Shown in pieces: positions 38,601-46,821 of a DNA stretch of 64,000 nt. A model generated the notes under the pieces. It had not been told where the DNA came from, searched no databases, and saw only the letters and a list, made by a program, of their open reading frames with translations. This stretch comes from Flabesymbios commensalis. Lineage: Eukaryota; Annelida; Polychaeta; Terebellida; Flabelligeridae. A program made the translations under genes and the position numbers. Each line of letters begins with the position of its first letter. The first letter of the stretch is position 1. The stretch is from NCBI GenBank assembly GCA_964017125.1, contig OZ024914.1:22006282-22070281 (forward strand), read 5' to 3'.

Positions 38601-41600
38601 TCATGCCATTTCTGTCTCTTTGATCAGGGTCCTGCCCCTTTGCAATAAGATATGCCACCAGTGAGCTATGGCCAAACTGAGACGCCAGGTGCAGGCAACA
38701 ACAACCTTCAAACAAATTACATGTATATCATGCATATGATTCACAAAATCAATTAATTTTTGGACAAAACATAGTTACTTTGAGCATATAGCTTCACATT
38801 ACATTATAAATGTTTCATAAAAACAAAATTATTAAAGTGTACAAAAATATCAAAGTTCTGTTGTTTACTTAGATCCACAAGATGCATTTCTTCATAAATT
38901 TCAGATGGAGCAAATCCATATTGACCTACCCTTATGGCTCAAAAGGTGATATCACTAGTAACCTCCACAACTCCTCATCTAATTATTAGAATTTACGATA
39001 ATATAAAACAATTTTGCATTTTTAGAAGTATAAGGTAACAAAAGAATTTGATAAAATGCCACTAACCTTCACCATCAAATATAGCTGGATCAGCCCCATT
39101 AGTATATAATGTTACCACCATCTGCAGATGGCCCTGCCTGGAAAAAAAAAGTTATTATGAAAGTTACGGAGGCATTATATTTTACTTGGTCAATGTACAG
39201 AGATTATTGACCACATGAATGTTGAGGATAGTAACCTCTCTGTGTTGCTGTTTGCATTCGTGTACCTAAAAACATTAGCCTTAAATCAGAGTTACATGAG
39301 ATATGAAAAAAACAACCTAAATCCTGAAATAAACTTGCCTGTTGTTAATGGTTGAAAGGCATATAATCATGTCTTAGTTGTTATTCAACCCTTAGCACAC
39401 TGATGTCGACTACAGTTGACCATAGTATTGTTTTCTCGTGTTTTAATTGTCTTGTATAACCAGGTTTTAAAAATTCTCGGTAGCGAGACAAAACTTCAAG
39501 TGGCTGAAAATTTAAATTTCTTGGCTCAGTGCTTCAAGGGTTAACACACAATTTGAATGCCTAAAACGTAAATTAAATGCTCATATTATATTACCTTGTA
39601 GCCCAGTGAAGGGGTGTAGAGTTCAGGTCACCACCTATCTTGTCAATAATGGCACCCTTTGAAAGGTAATATCTGTAAGCAAATAGTAAAAAAATCTTAC
39701 AACTTGAAATAACTGGCATTGTAGTCTTTTCACAGTCAACATCTGATACATGTATTTAACCCAGGTTGCCCTGCTGAATTGATTCAATTGTATTTTTTGT
39801 CATTTAAAGCTGGAATTGCTAACGCAATTTCCAGCTCCAAGTGAGAAAAAAAATTGCAATTTTATCATTTACACAAATTATACCATGCTTTTCAGTGACA
39901 TATTATTTGACATAAAATATGCTTAAAACTGTATATGTTAAGTGTAAGGGCACATCAGGATAAGGGTTAATACTAATGATTTCATAGAGTACGATTTTGC
40001 TACATTTGGAACACATTAGGCCTATCACCAGAAGTGATGGTGTAAATGTCAAGTTATTTTGATGCCGACAGCTAACTCACTTGACGAGCTCCACTCTGTT
40101 GTTGATAGCAGCCCAGTGAAGTATAGAGACATTCTCTTTGTCAGGCTGATTCACATCCAGTCCACCCTCTATCAACTGTACACATCTCTCATATACTCCA
40201 TACTGAGTGGCACGAACTGTACAATTTGAACAGAAAGGAACAATTTTATTGGTACATACAAAATTCATGCAGATATTGTATGTCATTTGAGAAACATTCT
40301 TATTTGTACATTTTTGGCAGATCTATGAAAACAAGTAACGCCCAACAAAACATGCATGTCTTTATCCTTTAAGCTTTTAGCCTGAATATAATTGAATTTG
40401 TAGAGGGGGTTAACATGGGTGATCAATTTTATTTGCTGATCAAATCGCTGATATTGGGAATGAATTGGGTGTTTAAACATCAAAATCTGCATATATGTTT
40501 GGTCTCAAAAAAAAAAAAAAAAATTCAACCATTAGGAATGTTGCTGGTCGCGAGAGTGAGACACAACTTCAATGGATCAGTTCAAGGGTAAATCTTGATA
40601 TTATGTCAATTGTTTGTTTGGTTAAATATGTCATATCCGGCGTAATAAAGTTCAAGGTACAGCTTTTGTGATTTTTTTGGCAGACATGTATTGCAACACA
40701 AGAATATTTCACTTATCATGCTTATCATGCTTATAGAAAGTTCAGTATCATTAAAAATATTATAATCAGTCTACAAAACAATATTTAAATTAATGAATTA
40801 GTAGGTGAAATTTCAGATAAAAATGTCTAACCCTTGTGTTACTGAATCGCTTGGAACCATTTTTCTCATTCATTTATTAAACTTAGAATTGCTAACACAA
40901 TTTCCAGCTTCTAATGACAAAAATATGATAAAGTTATGAAAAATATACATCTTGAATTTGAATTAGTTGATAATTACTCAGCATTAACCATTTATCACAA
41001 AATACTAAATATAATGTTTAGTGTCATTTAATTTGGTTTGAAATATGCTTGAAACTGTGTAGTGTGTATGGTTTCAGCAGCATAACCTTTCTGAATTAAA
41101 AAAATCTTACCAATATCATATGTTGTTGGGTCATCGGCCACAGCAGGCTGGTGATCCTCTGGTTTTTCTTTGAGTGGAGGTGGTGATGGTTGTTTTGGAT
41201 AAGCCTAAAAGACATAGTAAAATAAACAATTGCAGCCTTTTCAGTTGAATCACACCATTTAGCAATTGCCATGAAACAAAATCAATCTAAAAATTAACCT
41301 GAATTTACAATTCAAAAACATCCAGTAAATTGTGACTTTGTGCACTGAAAACAAGGCCTATCTGAGAAGGCTGTATAATGTATTCATCGAAAAAAAAGCA
41401 ATAATTATAAAATGTTAAAATTTTGTGATCACGCAGGAGGTCAAAAATATTGTGAGGCCTACCGCGCTAACTGTAACGACATGATAATGATTCCCAATCT
41501 GGCAATCATCCAATGGACCAATGGCAATGGCAATGGCAATGAAAAAGCCAATGTCAATGCCATGGCCATGGCCCATGGCCATGGGCATGGCCATGGCATG

Positions 41601-41970
41601 TGCCAATCCATGGCATTGGCATTGCTAATCATCATTGCAATGCCAATCCCATTAGCAGATTAGGCCTAAATGATTGCATTCCATGAAGACGAGTGAACAG
41701 GTGAACGACATGAAACATGTGAAATGGCATGATCCGTCATGAATCATGATAAACGACGCCGACGGGTTGGCTGGTTCAGTGCCAGTGGTTGGGGCCTGGG
41801 CAGGTGTTGCCTGTCAGTGTTGGCGTGTTCCACTGTTGCCGTGTTGGGAATTCAGACTTTTTAAAACATTTTGAATGATGACTGTAGCCTCAGAAATTAT
41901 TCTAAAATCATACCCCTTTCATGTATAAAGGTTCAGCAGGGTTACAGCTTGGATCCACTTCTTCAGTCAT
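26563..41970 (-). CDS. ZDHHC17: ZDHHC17/HIP14, ankyrin-repeat DHHC palmitoyltransferase (17 coding exons)
   Basis: S-acyltransferase of Golgi and vesicle membranes that transfers palmitate to cysteines of proteins docked on its ankyrin domain. Coding exons in order: 41970-41914, 41204-41111, 40216-40081, 39672-39595, 39137-39067, 38705-38567, 37863-37692, 37077-36949, 36320-36181, 35095-34980, 33952-33843, 32407-32251, 31502-31419, 30983-30823, 30351-30254, 29657-29588, 26631-26563. All introns are GT-AG with consistent phases; 626 residues (human ZDHHC17 632). Ankyrin repeats occupy about 52-250 ([36 protein letters not shown]); the Asn and Trp of the zDABM-binding pocket (human Asn100, Trp130) are present near residues 89-90 and 119. 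Then transmembrane segments, DPG at 401-403, a Cys-rich zinc domain, DHHC at 456-459 with catalytic Cys459, more transmembrane segments, TTNE at 555-558 and a C-terminal VDW...SGS motif. An in-frame TGA upstream of the ATG supports the start. ZDHHC13 is the alternative paralogue, but the intact DHHC favours ZDHHC17. Confidence 0.93.
27906..29096. repeat. Inverted repeat pair in ZDHHC17 intron 16
   Basis: AAAGCTGCATAACTGTTTTG, TTTATTT at 27919-27945 recurs inverted at 29060-29086. The 1.2 kb between contains no exon. Element identity unknown. Confidence 0.5.
28737..28842. mobile_element. CCCAGCAAACA-type MITE copy, diverged
   Basis: CAGCTAACACGAGGCATTG at one end and TACTGGCCCAACATTATGCC with GTGTTTGCT at the other. 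Confidence 0.5.
29588..29657 (-). CDS. ZDHHC17: ZDHHC17 exon 16 (C-terminal PaCCT region)
   Basis: [20 protein letters not shown] then RPQK; human HGCVRNIIDFFEFRCCGLFRP. Acceptor TTTGCAG, donor GTGAGT. Confidence 0.93.
29938..30159. mobile_element. TTAA-flanked miniature element
   Basis: TTAA at 29934-29937 and 30160-30163. Ends CCCTTGACCAGC and GGTCCTCAAAGGG. Lies 95 bases from ZDHHC17 exon 15 (intron 15); its inner sequence differs from the other copies. Confidence 0.8.
30254..30351 (-). CDS. ZDHHC17: ZDHHC17 exon 15 (TTxE motif)
   Basis: [32 protein letters not shown]; human ISCLGITTNERMNARRYKHF. TTNE is the DHHC-family TTxE motif. Donor GTAAGT. Confidence 0.95.
30823..30983 (-). CDS. 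ZDHHC17: ZDHHC17 exon 14 (lumenal loop and last transmembrane)
   Basis: [54 protein letters not shown]; human ends FMWVAVLLMCQLYQ. Acceptor TTTTCAG, donor GTATGT. Confidence 0.95.
31419..31502 (-). CDS. ZDHHC17: ZDHHC17 exon 13 (transmembrane)
   Basis: [20 protein letters not shown] then WYLYGCGV; human GAGNHRYFMGYLFFLLFMIC. Acceptor ATTTGCAG, donor GTAAGT. Confidence 0.94.
32033..32102. mobile_element. 70-bp TTAA-type hairpin
   Basis: TTAA at 32029-32032, arms CCCTTTCACCACCAAAGCC and GGCTTTGCTGGTGAAAAGG, right flank TCAA. The smallest member of the group. Confidence 0.7.
32251..32407 (-). CDS. ZDHHC17: ZDHHC17 exon 12 (Cys-rich domain with catalytic DHHC)
   Basis: [52 protein letters not shown]. 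Zinc-binding Cys/His and the DHHC active site are all present. Acceptor TTGTACAG, donor GTGAGT. Confidence 0.97.
33843..33952 (-). CDS. ZDHHC17: ZDHHC17 exon 11 (transmembrane, DPG motif)
   Basis: [20 protein letters not shown] then [17 protein letters not shown]. The DPG motif is diagnostic of DHHC enzymes. Acceptor ACAATAG, donor GTAAGT. Confidence 0.93.
34218..34400 (+). repeat. Interspersed repeat, ACCGTAATTGCCGGAATATA type
   Basis: TACCGTAATTGCCGGAATAT, then CACACACTGGTCTATACCAC, followed by GGGTTCCCAGCATTTTTT and ATTCCCTGATTTTTCCCTG. Both halves look like widespread animal repeats (from memory). Confidence 0.45.
34845..34953. mobile_element. CCCAGCAAACA-type MITE, 109 bp
   Basis: Ends CCCAGCAAACACGA and CATGTTTGCTGGG, flanked by TA on both sides. 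Interior made of TTGGTTTGATGCTGG and AACATTGGCCCAACG words. Starts 26 bases into ZDHHC17 intron 10. Confidence 0.8.
34980..35095 (-). CDS. ZDHHC17: ZDHHC17 exon 10 (transmembrane region)
   Basis: [39 protein letters not shown]; human has SFFDHSMHS and TKFWMYVTWFFWFW. The GTAGAA donor restores the 29-residue human spacing to the DPG motif; an earlier GTATCC would also keep frame but loses five residues. Confidence 0.88.
35171..35940. repeat. 160-bp-unit interspersed family D, copy 1 (ZDHHC17 intron 9)
   Basis: Starts ATTAAAAGCATCCCCGTTAC, then units with GCCATCTTGTTTTTAATG, CAGATCATTAGAAATACC, CACATCAAATTTG, ATAAGATATCGTGCCCACAA, spaced about 155-160 bases. Ends GCGGCCATCTTGG...TTGCCCAGGCACATAGGTCA. 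The same start and end occur at 44142-45040. Confidence 0.85.
36181..36320 (-). CDS. ZDHHC17: ZDHHC17 exon 9 (transmembrane 1-2)
   Basis: [46 protein letters not shown]: basic cytosolic edge followed by two hydrophobic spans. Acceptor TTTTCAG, donor GTAAGT. Confidence 0.9.
36394..36568. mobile_element. TTAA-flanked miniature element
   Basis: TTAA at 36390-36393 and 36569-36572. Ends CCCTGAAAGCGCTGAAT and CCCAGCGCTGTAAGGC, related to the 554-795 copy. Shares its right TTAA with the next element. Confidence 0.8.
36573..36740. mobile_element. TTAA-type miniature element, abutting the previous one
   Basis: Starts CCCTTAGATCACCGAG right after the shared TTAA. Hairpin arms AGTCACTTGAAGTTGTG and CACAATTTCAAGTGAC (36609-36656). 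Ends GGTGTTCTAAGGG with no TTAA on the right. Confidence 0.7.
36949..37077 (-). CDS. ZDHHC17: ZDHHC17 exon 8 (last ankyrin repeat and linker)
   Basis: [43 protein letters not shown]. Corresponds to human GESALDLAKQRKNVWMINHL. Acceptor TTTGCAG, donor GTAAGA. Confidence 0.92.
37692..37863 (-). CDS. ZDHHC17: ZDHHC17 exon 7 (ankyrin repeats)
   Basis: [57 protein letters not shown]. Acceptor TTCACAG, donor GTATGT. Confidence 0.94.
38097..38275. mobile_element. TTAA-type miniature element, degenerate
   Basis: Ends CCCTTGAAAGCACTGAG and CTGCTGAAGGG. Hairpin arms CACCCACTTGGAGTTGTG and CACAATTTCAAATGAG. Directly adjoins the intact 38281-38510 copy. Confidence 0.6.
38281..38510. mobile_element. TTAA-flanked miniature element, 230 bp
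   Basis: TTAA at 38277-38280 and 38511-38514. Ends CCCTTGGAACACTGA and TCAGTGCTCTAAGGG. Hairpin 38425-38480. Lies 57 bases from ZDHHC17 exon 6 (intron 6). Confidence 0.88.
38567..38705 (-). CDS. ZDHHC17: ZDHHC17 exon 6 (ankyrin repeats)
   Basis: [20 protein letters not shown], then [20 protein letters not shown] and AAYRVFG. The donor GTTAGT was chosen because it keeps frame and yields [12 protein letters not shown], comparable with KVIGPEPTGFLL in ZDHHC13 and RTHSVDPTRLLL in ZDHHC17. Confidence 0.93.
39067..39137 (-). CDS. ZDHHC17: ZDHHC17 exon 5 (ankyrin repeat)
   Basis: [20 protein letters not shown] then DGE, matching human QGHLSMVVQLMKYGADPSLI. Acceptor TTTTTCCAG, donor GTTAGT. Confidence 0.94.
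39389..39540. mobile_element. TTAA-type miniature element, internal loss
   Basis: Left end CCCTTAGCACACTGATGTCG, right end CTCAGTGCTTCAAGGG then TTAA. One arm of the inner hairpin is missing. Confidence 0.65.
39595..39672 (-). CDS. ZDHHC17: ZDHHC17 exon 4 (ankyrin repeat)
   Basis: [20 protein letters not shown] then PLHWATR, matching human YYISKGAIVDQLGGDLNST. Contains the Trp of the substrate-binding pocket. Donor GTAATA. Confidence 0.95.
39760..39966. mobile_element. TTAA-flanked miniature element
   Basis: TTAA at 39756-39759 and 39967-39970. Ends CCCAGGTTGCCCTGCTGA and CAGGATAAGGG. Hairpin arms AGCTGGAATTGCTAACGC and GCAATTTCCAGCT. A related, more decayed copy lies at 40832-41085. Confidence 0.8.
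40081..40216 (-). CDS. ZDHHC17: ZDHHC17 exon 3 (ankyrin repeat 1-2)
   Basis: [19 protein letters not shown], then [20 protein letters not shown], closely matching human KATQYGIYERCRELVEAG and [20 protein letters not shown]. Acceptor TTGTACAG, donor GTGAGT. Confidence 0.96.
41111..41204 (-). CDS. ZDHHC17: ZDHHC17 exon 2 (Pro-rich N-terminal region)
   Basis: [20 protein letters not shown], then [11 protein letters not shown], ending just before the ankyrin domain where human has DDYSTWDIVKATQYG. Acceptor CTTTTAG, donor GTAAGA. Confidence 0.85.
41413..41446 (+). repeat. Perfect 34-bp inverted repeat, left arm (ZDHHC17 intron 1)
   Basis: Starts TGTTAAAATTTTGTGATCAC and is the exact reverse complement of 42329-42362. 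Confidence 0.97.
41518..41655. repeat. CAATGG/CCATGG hexanucleotide array
   Basis: Interrupted tandem and palindromic run of GGCAAT, GCCATG and CCATGG words that turns from CAATGG to CCATGG and back to GCATTG, so it can fold on itself. In ZDHHC17 intron 1. Confidence 0.9.
41914..41970 (-). CDS. ZDHHC17: ZDHHC17 exon 1 (start codon)
   Basis: [19 protein letters not shown] then donor GTATGA. In-frame TGA four codons upstream of the ATG. Lies between perfect 34-bp inverted repeats (41413-41446 and 42329-42362). The N-terminus has no clear human counterpart, so this exon is less certain than the rest. Confidence 0.7.
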
Positions 41971-42328
41971 GGTTAAAGATCATATAGTCAATGTAGTCTG
42001 TACTCTACTCCAACATGTTTGACATGTCTAACTTTCACCATGCTAAAATTTCCAAAGCGATCACAAACATTAAACATGTCATGACAAGACGTATAACCAG
42101 AAAATTCACTCTCATCCAGTCGCTAGATGGCTATGATGCTAGCTATTGATTTTACAGGTACAGCTACTCATGCATACTCATTCAGTTTACATGTTCACAA
42201 AATTACAAGCTCGAATATTTATTGAAAAGAAATGAAAACTGCCATTCCTAATTTAAAAATAGGCCTGCAAAAAGAATTCCAAATGGCCTTAGCCCAAATT
42301 CATAAAGAACCACTGGATAAGAAAATAG
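41971..42328 (-). promoter_or_regulatory. ZDHHC17: Presumed ZDHHC17 5' UTR/promoter region
   Basis: Immediately upstream of the start codon and inside the inverted-repeat pair. No TATA box or strong GC-rich motif is visible; assigned by position only. Confidence 0.3.
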
Positions 42329-42362
42329 TTTTGACCTCCTGCGTGATCACAAAATTTTAACA
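42329..42362 (-). repeat. Perfect 34-bp inverted repeat, right arm (upstream of ZDHHC17 ATG)
   Basis: Begins TTTTGACCTCCTGCGTGATC. It lies 359 bases upstream of the ZDHHC17 start codon; with the left arm it encloses exon 1. Confidence 0.97.
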
Positions 42363-42536
42363 CCTGCATGTACAGCATGGCTTTCGATCAAAACACTCAT
42401 GCGAAAGCCAGCTTTTGATTACAACTGATGAATTTATTCAAAATCTTAAAAGCAAGACACAAACAGAACATATATGAAATAGGTTCAAAATGATCGTTCA
42501 AAATACACTTTTTATTATTAGGCCTATTTTTTTTTT

Positions 42537-42660
42537 GTGACATCAATGTCTGAATGTCAAATTGACGTGAATGTTTTGACGTCAATTTGTCTTTCACTTT
42601 TGACATGTTTTTTTATGTCAATTATTGACATCAATTTGACGTCATATCAACATCAAATGC
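42537..42660. repeat. TGACGTCA-like palindromic repeat
   Basis: TGACATCAATGTCTGAATGT, ATTGACGTGAATGTTTTGAC, GTCAATTTG, TTGACATCAATTTGACGTCA: alternating TGACRTCA and TCAAWTTGA words. Confidence 0.6.
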
Positions 42661-43924
42661 CCACTGGGGGGCTATACCTGCCCGCCCACGTTAGGGCTAC
42701 CCTAAAGGCTCCCCCACCTTGCAAGGCTAAGAAAAAAGGTTACCAGCAAACCCACGCTGTGTGGGCTGCCGTAAGCCTAATTGATATTACGTAAAAGGAC
42801 GTGGTGATAATTAATGGGTTACGTGCCTATTTGTGATAATACTGGATGAAGGGATTGTTGATTTTATAGCTGAATAAGCGCAATTAAAAGGTTACAATTC
42901 ACAGCTCAGTAACCATCTTCACTGGGGCGAAACTGGATTAGCTAACGCCGGTGTTAACCTATCCAAGGTGAATGCACCGAAACTGGGTAAGTCAGTTTTC
43001 TGCCCTTTTGAGGTATTCCATCACAATTTTCGGGCTAGCCATTCACCCACCGTATTTATATGAATGTAAGGGATTTTTATGGAGTATCTGGGTTTGTTAA
43101 AAACGTAAGAGTTTGGTAAATCTGACATCCGAAAACACACGGGAAGATTTACTAACGCATTTTATAAATAATACAAAGATTGACTAACGGTTTTATTGAG
43201 ATTTACTAACGTACCCTAAGATTGGCTAATGCTTATAATATATCTCATTCCTGAATACATATAGTAGGCATATGCATTGTGATTTTTCTAAGAATTAACT
43301 AGGTATTGTTCAGAATTAACTAGGTATTAACATCAAACAGTAGACTATATATATAGACAGTAGACTATCTTGGCCCGTATTATAAACTTAAGTAGGCCTA
43401 TCATTTATCCTGTATGATATTGTTAGATACATAATTGACTTCTCTGTAGGGTATATTGTGTAATAGGCCTACCATTTCAAATATTGTCCCCCAACCTCAC
43501 ATGGCATGACAATCACTGACTGAAGAATTATTACAAACAATCAATGCACATAGGCCTACAGGTAGAGCTCTGTAGAGAACGGTAACATCTAGGCTACATA
43601 TGACATCAAACACGATATAGTGCAAATGTAACGTTAGCAATGTTAAATCTGTTGTATACTGGTTTGATGCTATCTTCCCCAAACGTGTGTTACGTTACAT
43701 CCATTCAGTGATGGACAGAGACATAGGCCCTAGTAGACCAAGTTTTGTGCTTATGCGACACTCAAATCGGATTTGATTTAGAAAAAAGCCCAAAAAAGTG
43801 TCTATTTGCGGTTCTGAACTAACATGTTGTTAAAAAATTAATTTTACTGCACCATGCATCCAGTAATATATCAGTGGTTGGAAAATGTTCTTTAACAACA
43901 GTATAATTTTGAAAGTGCTATTGG

Positions 43925-45690
43925 CATCTGTTACGTTAGCACTTGATGTTTATTCCAAACAACAAAAAAGAAATCCCGTAGCCATTCTACAATGCAACAA
44001 TCTAAAACCAGCCATTCAAGCAAATATTTCTAGCTGTGTGCATATACATTGTGGGCAAGGATGCGACTTCTATTAGCACTGTTGCTAACGTGACACTAGA
44101 AACATGACAAAACTAGATGTGACTGTTTTCGGCACGAAAACATTAAAAGCATCCCCGTTACATGACTCAAACTAGGAGAGATTGCCACAATAAAAAAATC
44201 TAAGTAAAAAAATTACCCCTGCCAGGTATTTTTTTAAAGATGTCCTCTATCAGCCATCTTGTTTTTAATGAATTATTCACCGTTTTTTGATGATTTTAGC
44301 CTGGGCATGTCCCTTTAATCCGATCATTAGAAATGCCTAGAGAAATTTGAATGCGATCCAACCAATGGTTCATAAGATATCGTGCCCACAAGCTCTTCGG
44401 GTGGCTATTTCGTCAAAATGTCCTCCATCGGCCATCTTGTTTTTAATGGATTCTTCCCAAAAGTTAATCACATCATCAGAAATACCCAGGGAACCACCAC
44501 GTCAAATTTGAATGCGATCCAACCAGCGTTTCATAAGATATCGCGCCCACAAGCTTTTTGGGAGGCCATTTTTTCAAAATATCCTCTGTCAGCCATCTCG
44601 CTTTTAATATTTTTTTCCCATAAGTTAATCAGATCATCCGAAATAACCAACGAACCACAACGTCAAATTTGAATGCGACGATTTTAGCATAGGCATGTCC
44701 CTTTAATCAGAAATGCCTAGAGAACCACTGCATACAATTTGAATGTGATCCAATTAACGGTTCATATGATATCGCGCTCACAAGCTTTTTGGGCGAACAT
44801 TTTTTCAAAAAGTCCTCCCTCAGCCATCTTGTTTTTAATGAATTCGTCCAAAAAATTTATCAGATCATCACAAATACCCAGAGAATCACCTATAAAATTT
44901 GAATGTAATTTAAACAAAGGTTGGTAAAATATATCGTGCCCACAAGCTTATTGGGCCGCCATCTTGAAAAATGGCCGCTTATGGCATGGCGACAGAACAA
45001 TATAAGGGAAGAATTGCCCAGGCACATAGGTCATGTTTGTAAAAAATAAACAAAATTCATCAGTTAACTTCTTAGTGAGAGCTAAATTCCTTATGCGGCG
45101 GTGGTGGAGACGGAATAATGCTAAACACTATAAGCATCCTGATAGTATCGGGAATGCTTAATAAACGTCATGTTAGCATGATACAAATGCAACAAAATGA
45201 AAAACACTTAGCTTTAAAATATATACTTGTTTAATCAGAAATATAATCTTCTGTCTTTAATTTTCACTTAAAGCTGCTTCGTTAATTATAATTATATTTA
45301 TTTATTAGTATAATACGTTGTATCCTTGACATTCATCAGATGTGTCTTGACTTTTGTCACGTTAGATGTTGCTGTTTATTGCAAACCATCGAAATACAGT
45401 TATTTTAGCCATTATACAATGCAATAATTTAAAACCAACAACACAAACACTTTTTTCCGAGTGGTGCAGAAGAATTCTAGTCAGCGAAGTGGCTTCTAGT
45501 AACACTGTTGCTAACGTGACATTAACAAAGTGTCAACAGAAACGTCACGTTAGCATATTTTAAATTCAACAAAAATGACACTTAACATTGAACAACCTCC
45601 TTGTTTGATCACAAATACAAGCTACAGTCTTTCAATTCCAATATTGTTTATGGTTGCTTCATCGTTCACAGTTCTTTCAGCAGATTTAAT
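43925..45690. repeat. Repeated GCTAACGTGACA/CACGTTAGCA-bounded segments
   Basis: 43925-44100 and 45355-45530 share ACGTTAG, TTAGCCATT or GTAGCCATT, ACAATGCAA, TAAAACCA and CACTGTTGCTAACGTGACA in order. The CACGTTAGCAT flank recurs at 45168 and 45545. They flank the family D array inside the 5.26-kb element. Confidence 0.55.
44142..45040. repeat. 160-bp-unit interspersed family D, copy 2
   Basis: Same start (ATTAAAAGCATCCCCGTTAC) and end (TTGCCCAGGCACATAGGTCA) as copy 1, with about four to five units (GCCATCTTG or GCCATCTCG at 44253, 44431, 44592, 44823) and a ~70-base extra stretch repeated at 44295 and 44685 (ATTTTAGC..GGCATGTCCC). Confidence 0.85.
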
Positions 45691-46821
45691 ACTAATTCGA
45701 ATAAATCATTTATTTTTTTTCACAAAAATCTCTTTCTTGTTCTATTGATTTATTAAACTATCCCATTGACAAAATTATCTGAAAAATAACATAGTACTGC
45801 TGAAATGAGTAAATTTTTATCGTATTTACAAAAAAATATGGCCGGGAAGTCAATGTGGCACTTTATCGTGTTTGATGTCATATAAAATCTGTCTCCTTTG
45901 CAATAATATGCGGTGCAATCACTATAATAGGCTACTATGCGGTATTATATATATAGCCTATGACTTTGCTATGATCTAAGCTCTAACAGTTACTGTAACC
46001 AAGAATATTAGGCTAGAGATACCTAGGGGTAGAAGGTCAAAGTACTGTTTAATACTGACAGTTAATGTCATTACAAATCTACATGTTCTAAATACCCACT
46101 GGGATTCGGCACAGAAATAATGAAGTCAAGCAAATAGTCTAGTATATGGTGGAACAGGCCTATCTTTTTCAAGGAATTATTGTTATAATATTCGCTTTAA
46201 CTATTGTGCTGCCATTATTCAAATATAGGCATAATGTTAAAATAATATTTTAACATTAGAATTTGTAAAATATAAAATAGGAAATGTTTTTTAAAGTAAT
46301 ATTTTGAGATATATATAGGCGGCACTAGTGATCAATCCGACTTTATTTTGGTATGTGTATTGACATTGTGAAAGATATTGAAAAAACTATGGAAAAACTG
46401 ATGTTGTGTCAGCATTTAGGGCCTACACATGTAAGCCCTATATGCCTATATCCCCATCAACCACTAGGCTTGCATATAGTGCCTACATCATATAGCCTAC
46501 ATGGGAAAAATGCTTCTAATATATATGTCATAGTTAATATTAAATTTTATTAAATTATATAACTTCACCCCTGTCAATTGGGTATTGCAGGTTTAGTTGA
46601 AGATACAACAGATTGATTAGAACTGAAGACGACAGGTCTATGTCTGGCATAAATAATTTTCAACTTACCTCAAACTTACCTCCCGAGGTAAGTTTAATAA
46701 TATGGTGACGCGGAGAAACATGTTTCAGTCATAGAACACATAATCCTGCCAGCTACTAGTTAACTAATAAAGTAACAACCACTCTCATATTATCATCTAT
46801 GTAGAACGCTAGTAAAAATAC

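Noticed and set aside
41412-41663. Open frames with NGNGNGN and HGHGHGHG runs
   Set aside because: Direct translation of the CAATGG/CCATGG array; low complexity, both strands open.
43925-45530. Direct repeats as possible LTRs
   Set aside because: No TG...CA ends, primer site or retroelement genes between them; the interval holds family D repeats.
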